The notes under the pieces were generated by a model. The model searched no databases. It was not told the DNA's origin and was given only the letters and a program-made list of their open reading frames with translations. Shown here piece after piece: positions 1 to 8,439 of a stretch of 64,000 nt of DNA. Source of the stretch: Chitinimonas sp. BJYL2 (GTDB lineage Bacteria; Pseudomonadota; Gammaproteobacteria; Burkholderiales; Chitinimonadaceae). The position numbers and the translations under genes are program-made. Position 1 is the stretch's first letter. Each line of letters begins with the position of its first letter. The stretch is taken from contig NZ_JANZKW010000002.1 in assembly GCF_027257935.1 (NCBI RefSeq), positions 806,001 to 870,000 of the forward strand, written 5' to 3'.

Positions 1-638
1 GTCAGCTGATCAACAAGACCGAGCCACTAAGCCCCAGTGAGCAGGATCTGATGATGCGGCATACCAATTTCGGACTGGATATCGGCAAGAAACTGGGATT
101 GACTCCCGAAGCGCTGGCCATCGTGTTCCAGCACCACGAGTATGTCGATGGCAGCGGCTACCCGCATGCCTTGTCGGGGGATGGCATCCTGCCGCTGTCC
201 AAACTCGTCAGCATCGTCAATGAGTACGACAACCTCTGCAACCGGCCCAATCCCAGGGATTCGCTCACCCCTTACGAGGCGCTGGCTACCATGTTCGGGC
301 AGCAACGCAAGCGGTTTGATCCGCAGGCACTGGGCATTTTCATTCGCTGCATGGGCGTTTATCCACCCGGGACACTCGTGCAGCTTTCCAATAACGCCTT
401 GGGGCTGGTGATGTCGGTGAACGCGAGCAAACCGCTCAAGCCCACCGTGCTGATCTACGATCCCTCCGTCCCCAAGCACGAGGCCATCATTCTGGATTTG
501 GAAACCGAACCAGACCTCACCATCATCAAAAGCATCCGCCCTGGCCTGCTGCCTGCTCCCGTTTTCGCCTATCTGAATCCACGCAAGCGGATGACTTACT
601 ACTGCGATGCCCTGCCGGGCAATCCGCCCCCGAACTGA
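1..638 (+). CDS. HD-GYP domain cyclic-di-GMP phosphodiesterase (5' end outside the window)
   Basis: The reading frame is open from the first bases, so the N-terminus lies outside the window and the first visible ATG (51) is internal. The visible 210 or so residues hold the second half of an HD-GYP domain, including the signature HHEYVDGSGYP (about residue 42 of the visible part) and the downstream helices with QQRKRFDPQALG. HD-GYP proteins hydrolyse cyclic-di-GMP to pGpG or GMP using a metal centre. The first HD residues are off the edge, so catalytic completeness cannot be judged. The C-terminal tail of about 90 residues looks like that of DUF3391-HD-GYP proteins. Its 3' end overlaps the convergent cysteine-cluster gene by about 40 bases. 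Confidence 0.9.
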   Translation, partial: QLINKTEPLSPSEQDLMMRHTNFGLDIGKKLGLTPEALAIVFQHHEYVDGSGYPHALSGDGILPLSKLVSIVNEYDNLCNRPNPRDSLTPYEALATMFGQQRKRFDPQALGIFIRCMGVYPPGTLVQLSNNALGLVMSVNASKPLKPTVLIYDPSVPKHEAIILDLETEPDLTIIKSIRPGLLPAPVFAYLNPRKRMTYYCDALPGNPPPN

Positions 639-952
639 TCATCCACCTCCGCATCCGAATCGCACCCAGAGCCAGCGGCAATGCCCCGGGCCAGCCAGCG
701 GCGTGCAACTGGCGCCAGGGCCGCAGGCAGCCAGCGCAAATAATGCTGAGGATGCTGCAGCAGGCCGCAGCGATAGACTTCCCCGGCGGTCTGCCACTCA
801 AGCGCGGGACACGATCCGGTGCGCGCACCGAGCCATGTATGCGCGGCCGGGCATGGCTCAGCCAGACAACACACACCACATCCGTTGCAGACCGCACCGT
901 AAGCCGGCTTGGCCGGGGCATCGGGGTGAATATGAATGATCTGCAGGTTCAT
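599..952 (-). CDS. YkgJ-type cysteine-cluster protein
   Basis: A protein of about 117 residues with a dense cysteine motif, CNGCGVCC followed by C after LAEP, and two more cysteines (GSCP, YRCG). This is the signature of the YkgJ/CxxCxxCC family, thought to bind zinc or an Fe-S cluster; its biochemical role is unknown. I chose ATG 952, 11 bases after the stop of the upstream membrane-protein gene. A GTG at 982 would overlap that gene and has no better ribosome site. Close spacing with the upstream gene suggests one transcript. Its 3' end overlaps the convergent HD-GYP gene, so the last 13 or so residues are read from both strands. Confidence 0.75.
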   Translation of the reverse strand: MNLQIIHIHPDAPAKPAYGAVCNGCGVCCLAEPCPAAHTWLGARTGSCPALEWQTAGEVYRCGLLQHPQHYLRWLPAALAPVARRWLARGIAAGSGCDSDAEVDDQFGGGLPGRASQ

Positions 953-963
953 GCCATACGTGC

Positions 964-1329
964 TCAATACCGCCAATGACACAAAAAAAGGTAAGCGACG
1001 GTGATCTGCACCATCACCACCATCGCGCCGCTCGCGAACATGCCGGTCGCACCGGCCAGCAAGCGAGATGCGGCCGGAAGCATGATGCCCGCCTGCTCCA
1101 GCGCCTCAAACATCATGATGCCCCCCAGCAACAGGGCAAAGATCAAGGTCCATCGCAACAGGTAACCCGGCAGATAGACGCGACGCTCGCGATTGTGGCG
1201 ATAAGCCGCAGCCTGCTCCAACAGATTGCCGCGATTCACATCCTTGAACATCCAGAACGGCCAGATATAGAGATAAAGCAGGCTGGCGAGTGATGCCTCG
1301 CCGTCTGGCTCGAGCGTGCGCGTCATCAT
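964..1329 (-). CDS. small inner-membrane protein of unknown function
   Basis: A protein of about 121 residues with a hydrophobic stretch near the N-terminus (SLLYLYIWPFWMF), then a charged segment (AAAYRHNRERRVYLPGY) and two strong transmembrane segments, one starting LIFALLLGGIMMF and one near the C-terminus (MVVMVQITVAYLFL). The motif YIWPFWMFKDVNRGN near the N-terminus looks like a conserved family signature, but I do not recognise a characterised family. ATG 1329 is chosen because AAGGAG lies 8 bases upstream; a GTG at 1338 would overlap that ribosome site. The cysteine-cluster gene follows immediately, so the two may act together at the membrane. Confidence 0.7.
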   Translation of the reverse strand: MMTRTLEPDGEASLASLLYLYIWPFWMFKDVNRGNLLEQAAAYRHNRERRVYLPGYLLRWTLIFALLLGGIMMFEALEQAGIMLPAASRLLAGATGMFASGAMVVMVQITVAYLFLCHWRY

Positions 1330-1503
1330 GGAAGTCACTCCTTGCGCCGGTCTCGGCGGCGCTTTACTCCAACATGGTCCAAGCGCGGCAAATTTGCATA
1401 ACCGTCTGGCGGAAAGACCTTTTTTGCCTTCAGATATGCCAATGTCACCCCGGTTGCTGATACCATGCGCGGCTTTGAAAAACTACTCAGACCGCGCTGC
1501 ATC

Positions 1504-3771
1504 ATGCCCGCTCGCACACCGCTGCAAACTGCTTCCCTGCTCCTGATCACCCTGCTTGCGCCGACGCTGGTCCAGGCTGCCGACAAACCCGCCGAGAACG
1601 AGGGCAGCCTCCAGTTCACCGGGGATACCGCGCGTGCCTCCATCGGCATTCGCAAGGGTGGCGACTTTCAGGGTGAACTACTGGGCGTGCTGAGTGAAGA
1701 TGCCCGCTCGGCCTGGCTGGGCCAGATCTGGTTAGGTGGCTCGGCCGGCGGGGTGCAGCTGGACTACCACGTGCTGGGCGACGGCGCCGTCGAGAAGTAT
1801 TTTGTTGCCCTCGACCAGAATCGCCAGCGCGACCACAAGCTCAGCGCCGGCTATGGCCGGGAATATGCGAACTGGTTCGGCAATGCCTACTTGAGCCATG
1901 GACTCACGGGCAAGCGGCTGGTCGGCGAGCAGACCACGCAGGTGCAGACGCAGACCAGCGGTAATGACGCCGGCCGCCCGTTTGTCGATACCCTGACCGT
2001 GAGCACGTTATCGCGCACCTTTGAAAAGGCTTACGACTTGGGCGTGGGCTTGCGCCTTGGGCGCTATTTCGATGAAACGTCCGTGCGCCTGACGGGCGGC
2101 TTGGATCATGAGTGGGGCAAGGCCGGTGCCCGGCAAACCAGCGTATCTGCACTGCTGGAAAAATTCTTCGTCGGCACACCTCATAGTCTCGCGCTGGATC
2201 TCGAACACTATCGCAAGCAAGGCTCAGCCGAGGTGCGCCGTAACGACAGCCGCTTTGTCCTGAGCTACCGCTATAACTTCGGCAAGCCGAACAGCCAGCA
2301 CGAGCGTAGCTATCGCATCACGGCAGAGCAAAGCGCGGGAACACCGCCAACCGTGATTCCCGAGCGCACCGAGCGCAAGCTGGTGAAGACCACAGCGAGC
2401 ATGAATGCCGATGCGTTCTTCGATTTCAGCAGCAGCAAGCTGACGCCACTGGCGCGTACCGAGCTGGACCGCATCAGTGATGTGCTCAAGCAGAATCCGC
2501 GGGAAGGCAATATCCGTATCGTTGGCCACACCTGCGATATCGGTGGCCACGCCATCAATGACAAGCTATCGCTCAAGCGCGCTCAGGCGGTGCTGGACTA
2601 CCTGATCAGCAAGGGTGGCTTGAGCGCTGATGCCGCCGTCGTGGAAGGCAAAGGCAAGCGCGAGCCGCGTTTCGGCGCCACGGAAGAAGGTCGTGCCAAG
2701 AACCGCCGCGTGGAACTCGAATTCATCACCGTGACCGAGAAGGAAGAGCTGGTCACGATTGCTGCACAAACCACACCGGGCACCCCGGCCACGGTGAGCT
2801 ATCGCCGCGAACTGATCGAGCAAGAGCCTGCATGGATGCGTGCAGCGCTGAGGAATCCCAGCACGCACAAGCGCGCTGTGGATGTTTACCGCACGGTCGA
2901 ACAGACGCAATCGACTTCCACCACGCGCCAGTGGCTGAACCGTGCGCCCAGCGCGGGTAACGACAGCTTCCAGGCAGTCGCCGGCGTCGCCACCCTGCTG
3001 GCGCTGACCAGCAACGATAACGATCCCGATACGGACGATGGCATTACCCTGCTGTCGGTCGGCGCTGCCAACCATGGGCAGCTCACCATCGTCGGTAATC
3101 AGGTCCGTTATCTGGCCCCGGCTGATTTCACCGGCGAGGACAGCTTCAGCTACCAGATCCAGGACAAACAGGGTGCCAAGGCAGAGGCCCGTGTCACGGT
3201 AACCGTCAGCCGCCCCAATGTGGCCCCCGTTGCCGCAGATGATACTTACACGGTCGCAGCAGGTAGCAGCAGCTTGCTGGCCGTCACCAGCAATGACACT
3301 GATGCCGATGCCGGCGATGTGATCTCGATTGCTTCGCTTGGCACGCCGGCGCATGGCCAGGTCACCATCGAGGGTAACCAGATTCGCTATGTTGCGCCGG
3401 TCGGTTATGCCGGCGCAGACAGCTTTAGCTACAAGATCAAGGATGCCCAAGGAGCCATCTCCGAAGCGCAGGTCAGCATCGCGGTGATTTCACCTAATCG
3501 CGCACCTACTGCCGTGGATGATCGCTTCTGGGTCAGTGGCTCCGTACCCAGCACGGTGGATGTGTTGCGCAATGACAGTGATCCGGATGGCGACACCCTT
3601 ACCATCATCAGTGTCACCCAGCCGCAGAACGGCAATGGTACGGTCAGCATCGAAGGGAACAAGGTGGTGTTCAAGCCATTCAATCTGTTTCTTTATGATT
3701 ACTTCACCTACACCGTCAGCGATGGCCGCGGTGGTGTCGCCACCGCGAACGTAACGCTGATCGACCCCTGA
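1504..3771 (+). CDS. OmpA-family envelope protein with three C-terminal Ig/cadherin-like repeats
   Basis: A 755-residue exported protein. Starting at ATG 1504 gives a clean signal peptide (cleavage after TLVQA, residue 25); an ATG at 1465 would add 13 residues. Residues about 30-270 are rich in alternating aromatic and polar positions, suggesting a beta-barrel or autotransporter-like sheet. Residues about 300-412 are an OmpA-like peptidoglycan-binding domain (FDFSSSKLTPLA, IVGHTCDIGGHAINDKLSLKRA, GREPRFG-like and NRRVELEF motifs). Three tandem repeats of about 90 residues follow (about 480-569, 570-663, 664-755), each with an N-x-DxDxD calcium-type motif and an FxYxxxDxxG motif as in VCBS/cadherin-like domains. 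Repeats after rather than before the OmpA domain are unusual. A role in envelope anchoring or adhesion is inferred. Confidence 0.85.
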   Translation: MPARTPLQTASLLLITLLAPTLVQAADKPAENEGSLQFTGDTARASIGIRKGGDFQGELLGVLSEDARSAWLGQIWLGGSAGGVQLDYHVLGDGAVEKYFVALDQNRQRDHKLSAGYGREYANWFGNAYLSHGLTGKRLVGEQTTQVQTQTSGNDAGRPFVDTLTVSTLSRTFEKAYDLGVGLRLGRYFDETSVRLTGGLDHEWGKAGARQTSVSALLEKFFVGTPHSLALDLEHYRKQGSAEVRRNDSRFVLSYRYNFGKPNSQHERSYRITAEQSAGTPPTVIPERTERKLVKTTASMNADAFFDFSSSKLTPLARTELDRISDVLKQNPREGNIRIVGHTCDIGGHAINDKLSLKRAQAVLDYLISKGGLSADAAVVEGKGKREPRFGATEEGRAKNRRVELEFITVTEKEELVTIAAQTTPGTPATVSYRRELIEQEPAWMRAALRNPSTHKRAVDVYRTVEQTQSTSTTRQWLNRAPSAGNDSFQAVAGVATLLALTSNDNDPDTDDGITLLSVGAANHGQLTIVGNQVRYLAPADFTGEDSFSYQIQDKQGAKAEARVTVTVSRPNVAPVAADDTYTVAAGSSSLLAVTSNDTDADAGDVISIASLGTPAHGQVTIEGNQIRYVAPVGYAGADSFSYKIKDAQGAISEAQVSIAVISPNRAPTAVDDRFWVSGSVPSTVDVLRNDSDPDGDTLTIISVTQPQNGNGTVSIEGNKVVFKPFNLFLYDYFTYTVSDGRGGVATANVTLIDP

Positions 3772-3788
3772 CATACCATGCGGCGATA

Positions 3789-3820
3789 GCTGCACGGCCG
3801 GTCAACACAGGCCGTGCAGC
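3789..3820 (+). terminator. hairpin terminator candidate after the OmpA/Ig gene
   Basis: A perfect 11-bp stem (3789-3799 with 3810-3820) around a 10-base loop begins 17 bases after the stop codon. The following tract is only moderately T-rich, so it may be a weak or Rho-assisted terminator. Confidence 0.55.
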
Positions 3821-3931
3821 CCTTGATGCCTCTCTTCTTGCCCGCACCCGGACAAAACAGGGGTATGCAACGGTATCGGGGCGCTCGGGTACAATCGATG
3901 CATTACCCTAATGCCCGTTCAGGATATCGCC

Positions 3932-4648
3932 GTGAGCAAATCACCCAACCGGGACACGACAACGGCCGACCAGCCCGTCTCCTTCCGGATTCGCAGCCGT
4001 ATTCAGCAAGCACAGCGGCGTTTTCACGCCAATGACAACATCGCAGAGTTCATCGAGCCCGGTGAGCTGGACGAATTGCTGAATGAAGTCGAAGGCAAGC
4101 TCAAGGGCGTGCTGGACAGTCTGGTGATCGATACGGAAAGCGATCACAACACCCAGGACACAGCGCGCCGTGTAGCCAAGATGTATATCAAGGAGGTTTT
4201 CCAGGGTCGCTACGTGCCTGAACCGGCCGTCACCGAATTCCCCAATGTCGAGCACCTCAATGAACTGATGATCGTTGGGCCGATCACGGTACGCAGCGCC
4301 TGCTCACACCATTTTTGCCCCATCATCGGCAAGCTGTGGATCGGCATCATGCCGAACCAGCACTCGAACCTGATCGGCCTCTCCAAATACGCTCGGCTGG
4401 CCGAGTGGATCATGACCCGCCCCCAGATCCAGGAAGAAGCTGTGATCCAGGTGGCGGATCTTCTGCAAGACAAGATGAATCCCGACGGTCTTGCCCTGGT
4501 AATGGAAGCCGATCACTTCTGCATGAACTGGCGCGGCGTGAAAGACATGAACGCCCGCATGATCAACAGCGTGATGCGCGGCGTGTTCCTCAAGGATGCC
4601 AGCCTGCGCCGCGAATTCCTGTCCCTGCTCGATAACAAGCGCTCCTGA
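3932..4648 (+). CDS. folE: GTP cyclohydrolase I
   Basis: Converts GTP to 7,8-dihydroneopterin triphosphate, the entry step to folate and other pterins, as a cytoplasmic multimeric T-fold enzyme. The zinc and active-site residues are visible: CSHHF (about residue 126), SK in IGLSKYARL, QE in the QIQEEAV segment that replaces the usual QERLT, and HFCMNWRGVKD near residue 202. GTG 3932 is preferred because AGGA lies 7 bases before it. The candidate -10 TACAAT (3890-3895) would leave an upstream ATG at 3911 almost without a leader. With the GTG start the protein has 238 residues, within the family's range. A BLUF photosensor gene follows after 12 bases and is probably cotranscribed. Confidence 0.93.
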   Translation: MSKSPNRDTTTADQPVSFRIRSRIQQAQRRFHANDNIAEFIEPGELDELLNEVEGKLKGVLDSLVIDTESDHNTQDTARRVAKMYIKEVFQGRYVPEPAVTEFPNVEHLNELMIVGPITVRSACSHHFCPIIGKLWIGIMPNQHSNLIGLSKYARLAEWIMTRPQIQEEAVIQVADLLQDKMNPDGLALVMEADHFCMNWRGVKDMNARMINSVMRGVFLKDASLRREFLSLLDNKRS

Positions 4649-4660
4649 GGAACTCCTGCC

Positions 4661-5089
4661 ATGCTCGTTCGCCTGCTTTATGCCAGCCGCGCCGCCCAGC
4701 CTCTCAGCAGCGAGGTGGTAGATACCATCCTCTCCCAGTCACGCAAACACAATACCGATCACGGCGTCACGGGCATTCTCTGCTACAGCGGCGATATCTT
4801 CATGCAGGTACTGGAGGGTGGGCGCAAGGAAGTCTCCTCGCTCTACAACACCATCGTGCGCGATGGTCGCCATCGCAATGTGGAGCTGCTGCACTTTGAA
4901 GAGATCACCGAGCGCCGCTTCTCAGGCTGGACCATGGGTCAGGTCAACCTCGCCAAGGTCAACCCTTCCACCTTGCTAAAATACTCGGCACGTCCCGTGC
5001 TTGATCCATTCCTCGTCAGTGGTGCTGCCTCCATGGCCCTGCTTGATGAGCTGATTGCCACGGCTGCCATTGTTGGTCGCCCTCTCTGA
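4661..5089 (+). CDS. BLUF-domain blue-light photoreceptor
   Basis: A stand-alone 142-residue BLUF protein that should bind FAD or FMN and sense blue light. The key photochemistry residues are all present, each one position lower than in Slr1694-type proteins: Tyr7, Asn31, Gln49, Trp90 and Met92. The motifs LLYASRA, GVTGILCYSGDIFMQVLEG and RRFSGWTMGQV are typical. After the BLUF core (residues 1-95) there is a short helical cap of about 45 residues and no output domain, so it probably acts by protein-protein contact. It lies 12 bases after folE, and a ribosome site (GAGGAAC) overlaps the end of that gene, pointing to an operon. Confidence 0.93.
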   Translation: MLVRLLYASRAAQPLSSEVVDTILSQSRKHNTDHGVTGILCYSGDIFMQVLEGGRKEVSSLYNTIVRDGRHRNVELLHFEEITERRFSGWTMGQVNLAKVNPSTLLKYSARPVLDPFLVSGAASMALLDELIATAAIVGRPL

Positions 5090-5210
5090 TAAGTCCTGAC
5101 AACGGCTGACCGACACGGCCAGCCGAGCGGCCCCTCAAGTTTCACGTCGCCGTACCGATAAGTACTTCATCTAGGCAGGCATTTCTGCCCAGCAAGGTGC
5201 GAGTACGGCA

Positions 5211-5561
5211 ATGTGGTCGGGCAATAAACTCATCGATAGCGGTGTTTCCATGCAGGAGCGTGTGCGACGTCACTACGCCCCGCTGGAAGTCGCCCCGGTG
5301 CAGCCCCTGCATAGTTTGCCGGCCGGAACCACACCGCAAGCAGAAACCACGGCCGCAGCTGGTTGGCAGGCCGTTTGGTCAGACGCCCTTGCTCGTACCG
5401 GCGTGCTGGCCGAAGCCGAAGCGGCAATCTACCGTCGCGAGGCAGCACTGGCACAGCGTGAGCTGGCCCTTCGGCAACGCGAGCGTGCCTTGCAGGACAA
5501 GGCGCGGGAACAGGCCGAGTCACTGCTGTGGCAACCAACCATCCGGGCGCTGAGCCGCTGA
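5211..5561 (+). CDS. small helical hypothetical protein
   Basis: A protein of 116 residues that I do not recognise. The first half is proline- and alanine-rich and probably disordered. The second half (residues 50-110) is strongly helical, with repeated AE/RE/QR heptads that suggest a coiled coil. There is no signal peptide or membrane segment. ATG 5211 is used; an ATG at 5250 is an alternative. It ends just before a strong terminator. Codon use matches neighbouring genes and no better frame exists on either strand, so it is likely real but unproven. Confidence 0.5.
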   Translation: MWSGNKLIDSGVSMQERVRRHYAPLEVAPVQPLHSLPAGTTPQAETTAAAGWQAVWSDALARTGVLAEAEAAIYRREAALAQRELALRQRERALQDKAREQAESLLWQPTIRALSR

Positions 5562-5584
5562 CCCAGCCTCACCCCCACAAAAGC

Positions 5585-5609
5585 AACGCCGGACTCAAAG
5601 TCCGGCGTT
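5585..5609. terminator. bidirectional intrinsic terminator
   Basis: A perfect 10-bp stem (5585-5594 with 5600-5609) around a TCAAA loop, followed by a TTCTTCATT tract. It separates the 3' ends of two convergent genes. Confidence 0.75.
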
Positions 5610-5645
5610 CTTCATTGGATGGCCGCCGCCTCCTGCCTGCGCATC

Positions 5646-6038
5646 CTAAAGCTTGCGCACCAGCCAGAACAATACCGCCACAGCCAACAGCACGGGCAGC
5701 CAGATCGGGGTAAGCGCCAGGAAGACCACCCCCAGCACGCCCACCACAATCATGACCACCAGCAGCGATGCCCCGATCAGCACGAGCACAAATGCGAGCA
5801 GTGCGAACACGACGGCGACCACCGCAAAAACCGCCCCCACCACCGAACCGATCAGGTCGCCATCCCAATCTATTGCCGGCTGCGCACCATTGGACAGGCC
5901 GACTAGCAAGAGAATGGCCGTCAACACCAGCAGGAAGAACACCGTCCAGCGCCACGACGGCACCTTGCTGGCACGGCTGCTGCCGGTTTGAGGATGGATG
6001 CTGTCGATGTCGTAACGCGCGTCGAGCTGGCCTTGCAT
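5646..6038 (-). CDS. small multi-pass membrane protein of unknown function
   Basis: A protein of 130 residues. A polar, probably cytoplasmic N-terminus of about 30 residues precedes three hydrophobic segments (about 32-50, 62-100 and 104-128). The middle segment is long and almost entirely V/A/F/L/I and could form two helices. It ends in the charged tail WLVRKL. No family is recognised. ATG 6038 has GGGAG 7 bases upstream, supporting this start. It stands alone between two terminators. The extreme hydrophobicity suggests a small inner-membrane protein; nothing shows its partner. Confidence 0.65.
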   Translation of the reverse strand: MQGQLDARYDIDSIHPQTGSSRASKVPSWRWTVFFLLVLTAILLLVGLSNGAQPAIDWDGDLIGSVVGAVFAVVAVVFALLAFVLVLIGASLLVVMIVVGVLGVVFLALTPIWLPVLLAVAVLFWLVRKL

Positions 6039-6221
6039 GATGATCTCCCTGAATGTCTGTCACCCCGACCAGAGCCATCGCCCTGATCCATGAGTGCAGA
6101 TTAACGGGTGAGACATGCCGTCTCGACAAGCCGCCGACAGATCACCGCAAGCTCGGGATGAGATGCAGATTCTCGGTGTGGCACGCAGCCGGACCATGCC
6201 GTTACCCCGCGTCATGGCATG

Positions 6222-6248
6222 AAAAAAGCCACCCTGGCGGGTGGCTTT
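6222..6248 (-). terminator. intrinsic terminator of ppiD
   Basis: A 10-bp GC-rich stem (6225-6234 with 6239-6248), a 4-base loop, and a run of six Ts when read leftward. It lies about 20 bases after the ppiD stop codon. Confidence 0.85.
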
Positions 6249-6267
6249 GGGAGGATACGTCAGTGAA

Positions 6268-8097
6268 TCAGGGCTGAGGGGCGGCCTGGGTACGCACTTC
6301 CACCTTCTGCTGTTTACGCAAGGAAGCCATATACGCGGCAAAGTCCTGCTGACCGGACAGCTCGCCAAGACGACTGGCCAGATTGGCTTGCTCTGCTGCC
6401 GCCAGCGGCTGGGCCTGTGCCGCAGCGACCTTGAGCACGGTGTAGGTCTCGCCTTCCACAAACCCTGCAAAACCAGGTAGTTTGGTCTTGGGCACCGAGA
6501 ACATCGCCTCAACAGCCGCCTTGCCAAAGCCTTGGGAATCCAGGCGGCTGGACTGACGCTCCGGAGACCAAGCCAATGCCGGCTGTTGGCCTGCCTGCAG
6601 GCTAGCCAGCGTCTTCTTGCCCTCCGCTTGTGCCAACTTGACGGCCTTCTCACGCTTGAGCTTCTCGGCAATCGCGGCACTGACCTCACCAATCGCCTGC
6701 ATGCGGCCAGGCTCATGGGCAGTAATCCGCGCAGAAATCCAGCGACCGGGCGCGACCTCTACGGCCTCGCTATTGTGCTTCTTGTTCAGCACATCATCCG
6801 CGAATACGGCTTCGCGCAGCTTGGGATGATTCAGCAGCGGGTCGGCGCTCGCCTCACGGGTCATCCAGTCACTCTCGCGCAGGCTGATCTTGAATGCGGC
6901 AGCCGCTGGCTGGAGGCTGTCTGCCTGCTGGTAAACCAGATCGGTAAACTTGTCGACCTCTGCCTGGAAGCGCTTCTGGACCGTTTCCTGTCGTAACCGT
7001 TGTTCAATGACTGGTTTGAGTTCTTCGAGCGACTTGGTACGGCTATCGACCATCTGGAGGATATGGAAGCCAAAATCCGTCTCGACCAGGTCGCTCAGCT
7101 CATCCTTGGCGAGCTTGAAGGCCACCTCATCAAACGCCTTCACCATCACACCACGACCAAAGTAGCCCAGATCCCCGCCTTGGGCCGCAGAACCCGTATC
7201 ATCCGAATGCTGCTTGGCCAGATCTGCAAAGCTCGCAGGGCTCTGCTTGATCTTGGCAAGCAATTGCGCGGCCTTCTGCTTGGCGGCGGCTTTCTCCGCT
7301 GCCGGAGCCTTGGCATCTGCCTTGATCAGGATGTGGCGCACATTACGCTCTTCAGGCGCAAGCTCAGCGCGCTTGGCATCGTAATACGCCTTGATTTCCT
7401 CAGCCGTGACGGTCACGTTCTGGGCCAGATCGTCTTGCGACAGCAGGGCGTAGCTGAGCTTGACGCGCTCAGCCAGGCGATAGTCAGCCTGATGACCATC
7501 GTAGTATTGCTTGATCTCAGCCTCGCTGACGCTGACCTTGGGCAGATACTGATCGGGCGAGAACACGAACGACTGCACGGTACGCGGCTCAGCCAGTGCC
7601 TGAATCAGACGATCATTGACCTGGCGCGACCCAAAGCTGGTATTGGCGAGTACGAAAGCAAGCTGACGCAGACGCAAGGTCTCGGCAACGCGCGCCTCGA
7701 ACTGAGCCACGCTTTGCTGCTGGGCAGCGAGTGCAGTTTCATAACGTGCATGATCAAACTGGCCTTTGTCGTCCTTGAACGCAGCAATGCCCAGAATGTA
7801 ATCGCGCAGCAGTGCATCACTGGCACGGACAGCCTGGCGATCACTTTCGTTGAGCAGCACCTGACGCTGGATCAGTTGCTCAACGGCTTGCGGCTTCATG
7901 GCATCGGCAACAGGACGGCCACCATTAGCCTCGGCCAGCTCACGCTCACCTAGCTTGACGCCATCGACCTTGGCCAGGAAATCATCGCCACCGGAAGCGC
8001 TATAGCCTGCCATGCCGCCACCGATCATCAGACCCAGCGCAACCAGGCCAAGGGCAACAGCAACCACACCGCGATTGTTGTGTACGAAATCAAACAT
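6268..8097 (-). CDS. ppiD: peptidyl-prolyl isomerase D / periplasmic folding chaperone
   Basis: A 609-residue inner-membrane-anchored periplasmic chaperone (SurA/PpiD family) that helps proteins leaving the Sec translocon. The short cytoplasmic start MFDFVHNNRG precedes one transmembrane helix (about 11-32). A SurA-N-like helical region follows (about 40-200), then a parvulin rotamase domain at about 253-355 (NVRHILIKA, GGDLGYFGRG, FKL...F GFHILQ). The C-terminal part is a PPIase-like or helical region. ATG 8097 fits the family start exactly. The same frame stays open upstream through the two tRNA genes, but that extension has no coding meaning. A terminator after tRNA-Asp suggests ppiD has its own promoter. 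Confidence 0.95.
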   Translation of the reverse strand: MFDFVHNNRGVVAVALGLVALGLMIGGGMAGYSASGGDDFLAKVDGVKLGERELAEANGGRPVADAMKPQAVEQLIQRQVLLNESDRQAVRASDALLRDYILGIAAFKDDKGQFDHARYETALAAQQQSVAQFEARVAETLRLRQLAFVLANTSFGSRQVNDRLIQALAEPRTVQSFVFSPDQYLPKVSVSEAEIKQYYDGHQADYRLAERVKLSYALLSQDDLAQNVTVTAEEIKAYYDAKRAELAPEERNVRHILIKADAKAPAAEKAAAKQKAAQLLAKIKQSPASFADLAKQHSDDTGSAAQGGDLGYFGRGVMVKAFDEVAFKLAKDELSDLVETDFGFHILQMVDSRTKSLEELKPVIEQRLRQETVQKRFQAEVDKFTDLVYQQADSLQPAAAAFKISLRESDWMTREASADPLLNHPKLREAVFADDVLNKKHNSEAVEVAPGRWISARITAHEPGRMQAIGEVSAAIAEKLKREKAVKLAQAEGKKTLASLQAGQQPALAWSPERQSSRLDSQGFGKAAVEAMFSVPKTKLPGFAGFVEGETYTVLKVAAAQAQPLAAAEQANLASRLGELSGQQDFAAYMASLRKQQKVEVRTQAAPQP

Positions 8098-8144
8098 CGA
8101 GACTCGACTCCCGGCCCATCGGGCAGAAGGTTGAAGGCATAGAC

Positions 8145-8180
8145 AACAAAAAAGGGCGAACGCCTGAGCGTTCACCCTTT
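8145..8180 (-). terminator. intrinsic terminator after the tRNA-Asp gene
   Basis: A 13-bp stem with one G-U type mismatch (8168-8180 with 8151-8163), a CTGA-type loop and six Ts read leftward. It ends the hupB/tRNA unit before ppiD. Confidence 0.8.
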
Positions 8181-8185
8181 TGACT

Positions 8186-8262
8186 TGGCGGAGCGGACGG
8201 GACTCGAACCCGCGACCCCCGGCGTGACAGGCCGGTATTCTAACCAACTGAACTACCGCTCC
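8186..8262 (-). tRNA. tRNA-Asp (GTC)
   Basis: Read leftward it folds as a complete cloverleaf. The acceptor stem is GGAGCGG/CCGCTCC with discriminator G, the D arm has AGTTCAGTTGGTTAGA, the anticodon loop CTGTCAC carries GTC, and the T arm has GGGTTCGAGTC. CCA is encoded at 8186-8188. Length 77 nt. Confidence 0.98.
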
Positions 8263-8315
8263 ATTCCCGCTTGGCTGGCCACCTTGTGAACAGGATAACC
8301 AACAACGGGTTTGAC

Positions 8316-8391
8316 TGGTGGGTGGTGACGGGATCGAACCGCCGACATTCTGCGTGTAAGGCAGACGCTCTACCAACTGAGCTAACCACCC
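8316..8391 (-). tRNA. tRNA-Val (TAC)
   Basis: Read leftward: acceptor stem GGGTGGT/ACCACCC-type pairing, D arm TAGCTCAGTTGGTAGAGC, anticodon loop CTTACAC with TAC, and T arm CGGTTCGATCC. CCA is encoded at 8316-8318. Length 76 nt. It lies between hupB and tRNA-Asp. Confidence 0.98.
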
Positions 8392-8439
8392 CTACCCACC
8401 CGAGCATCGTTTCCTGAAAGGGCGGGTCAGGAAAGTCGA

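Noticed and set aside
8098-8376. An N-terminal extension of ppiD reading through both tRNA genes
   Set aside because: The region encodes two complete tRNAs and a terminator; PpiD starts at MFDFVHNNRG, with a transmembrane helix right after.
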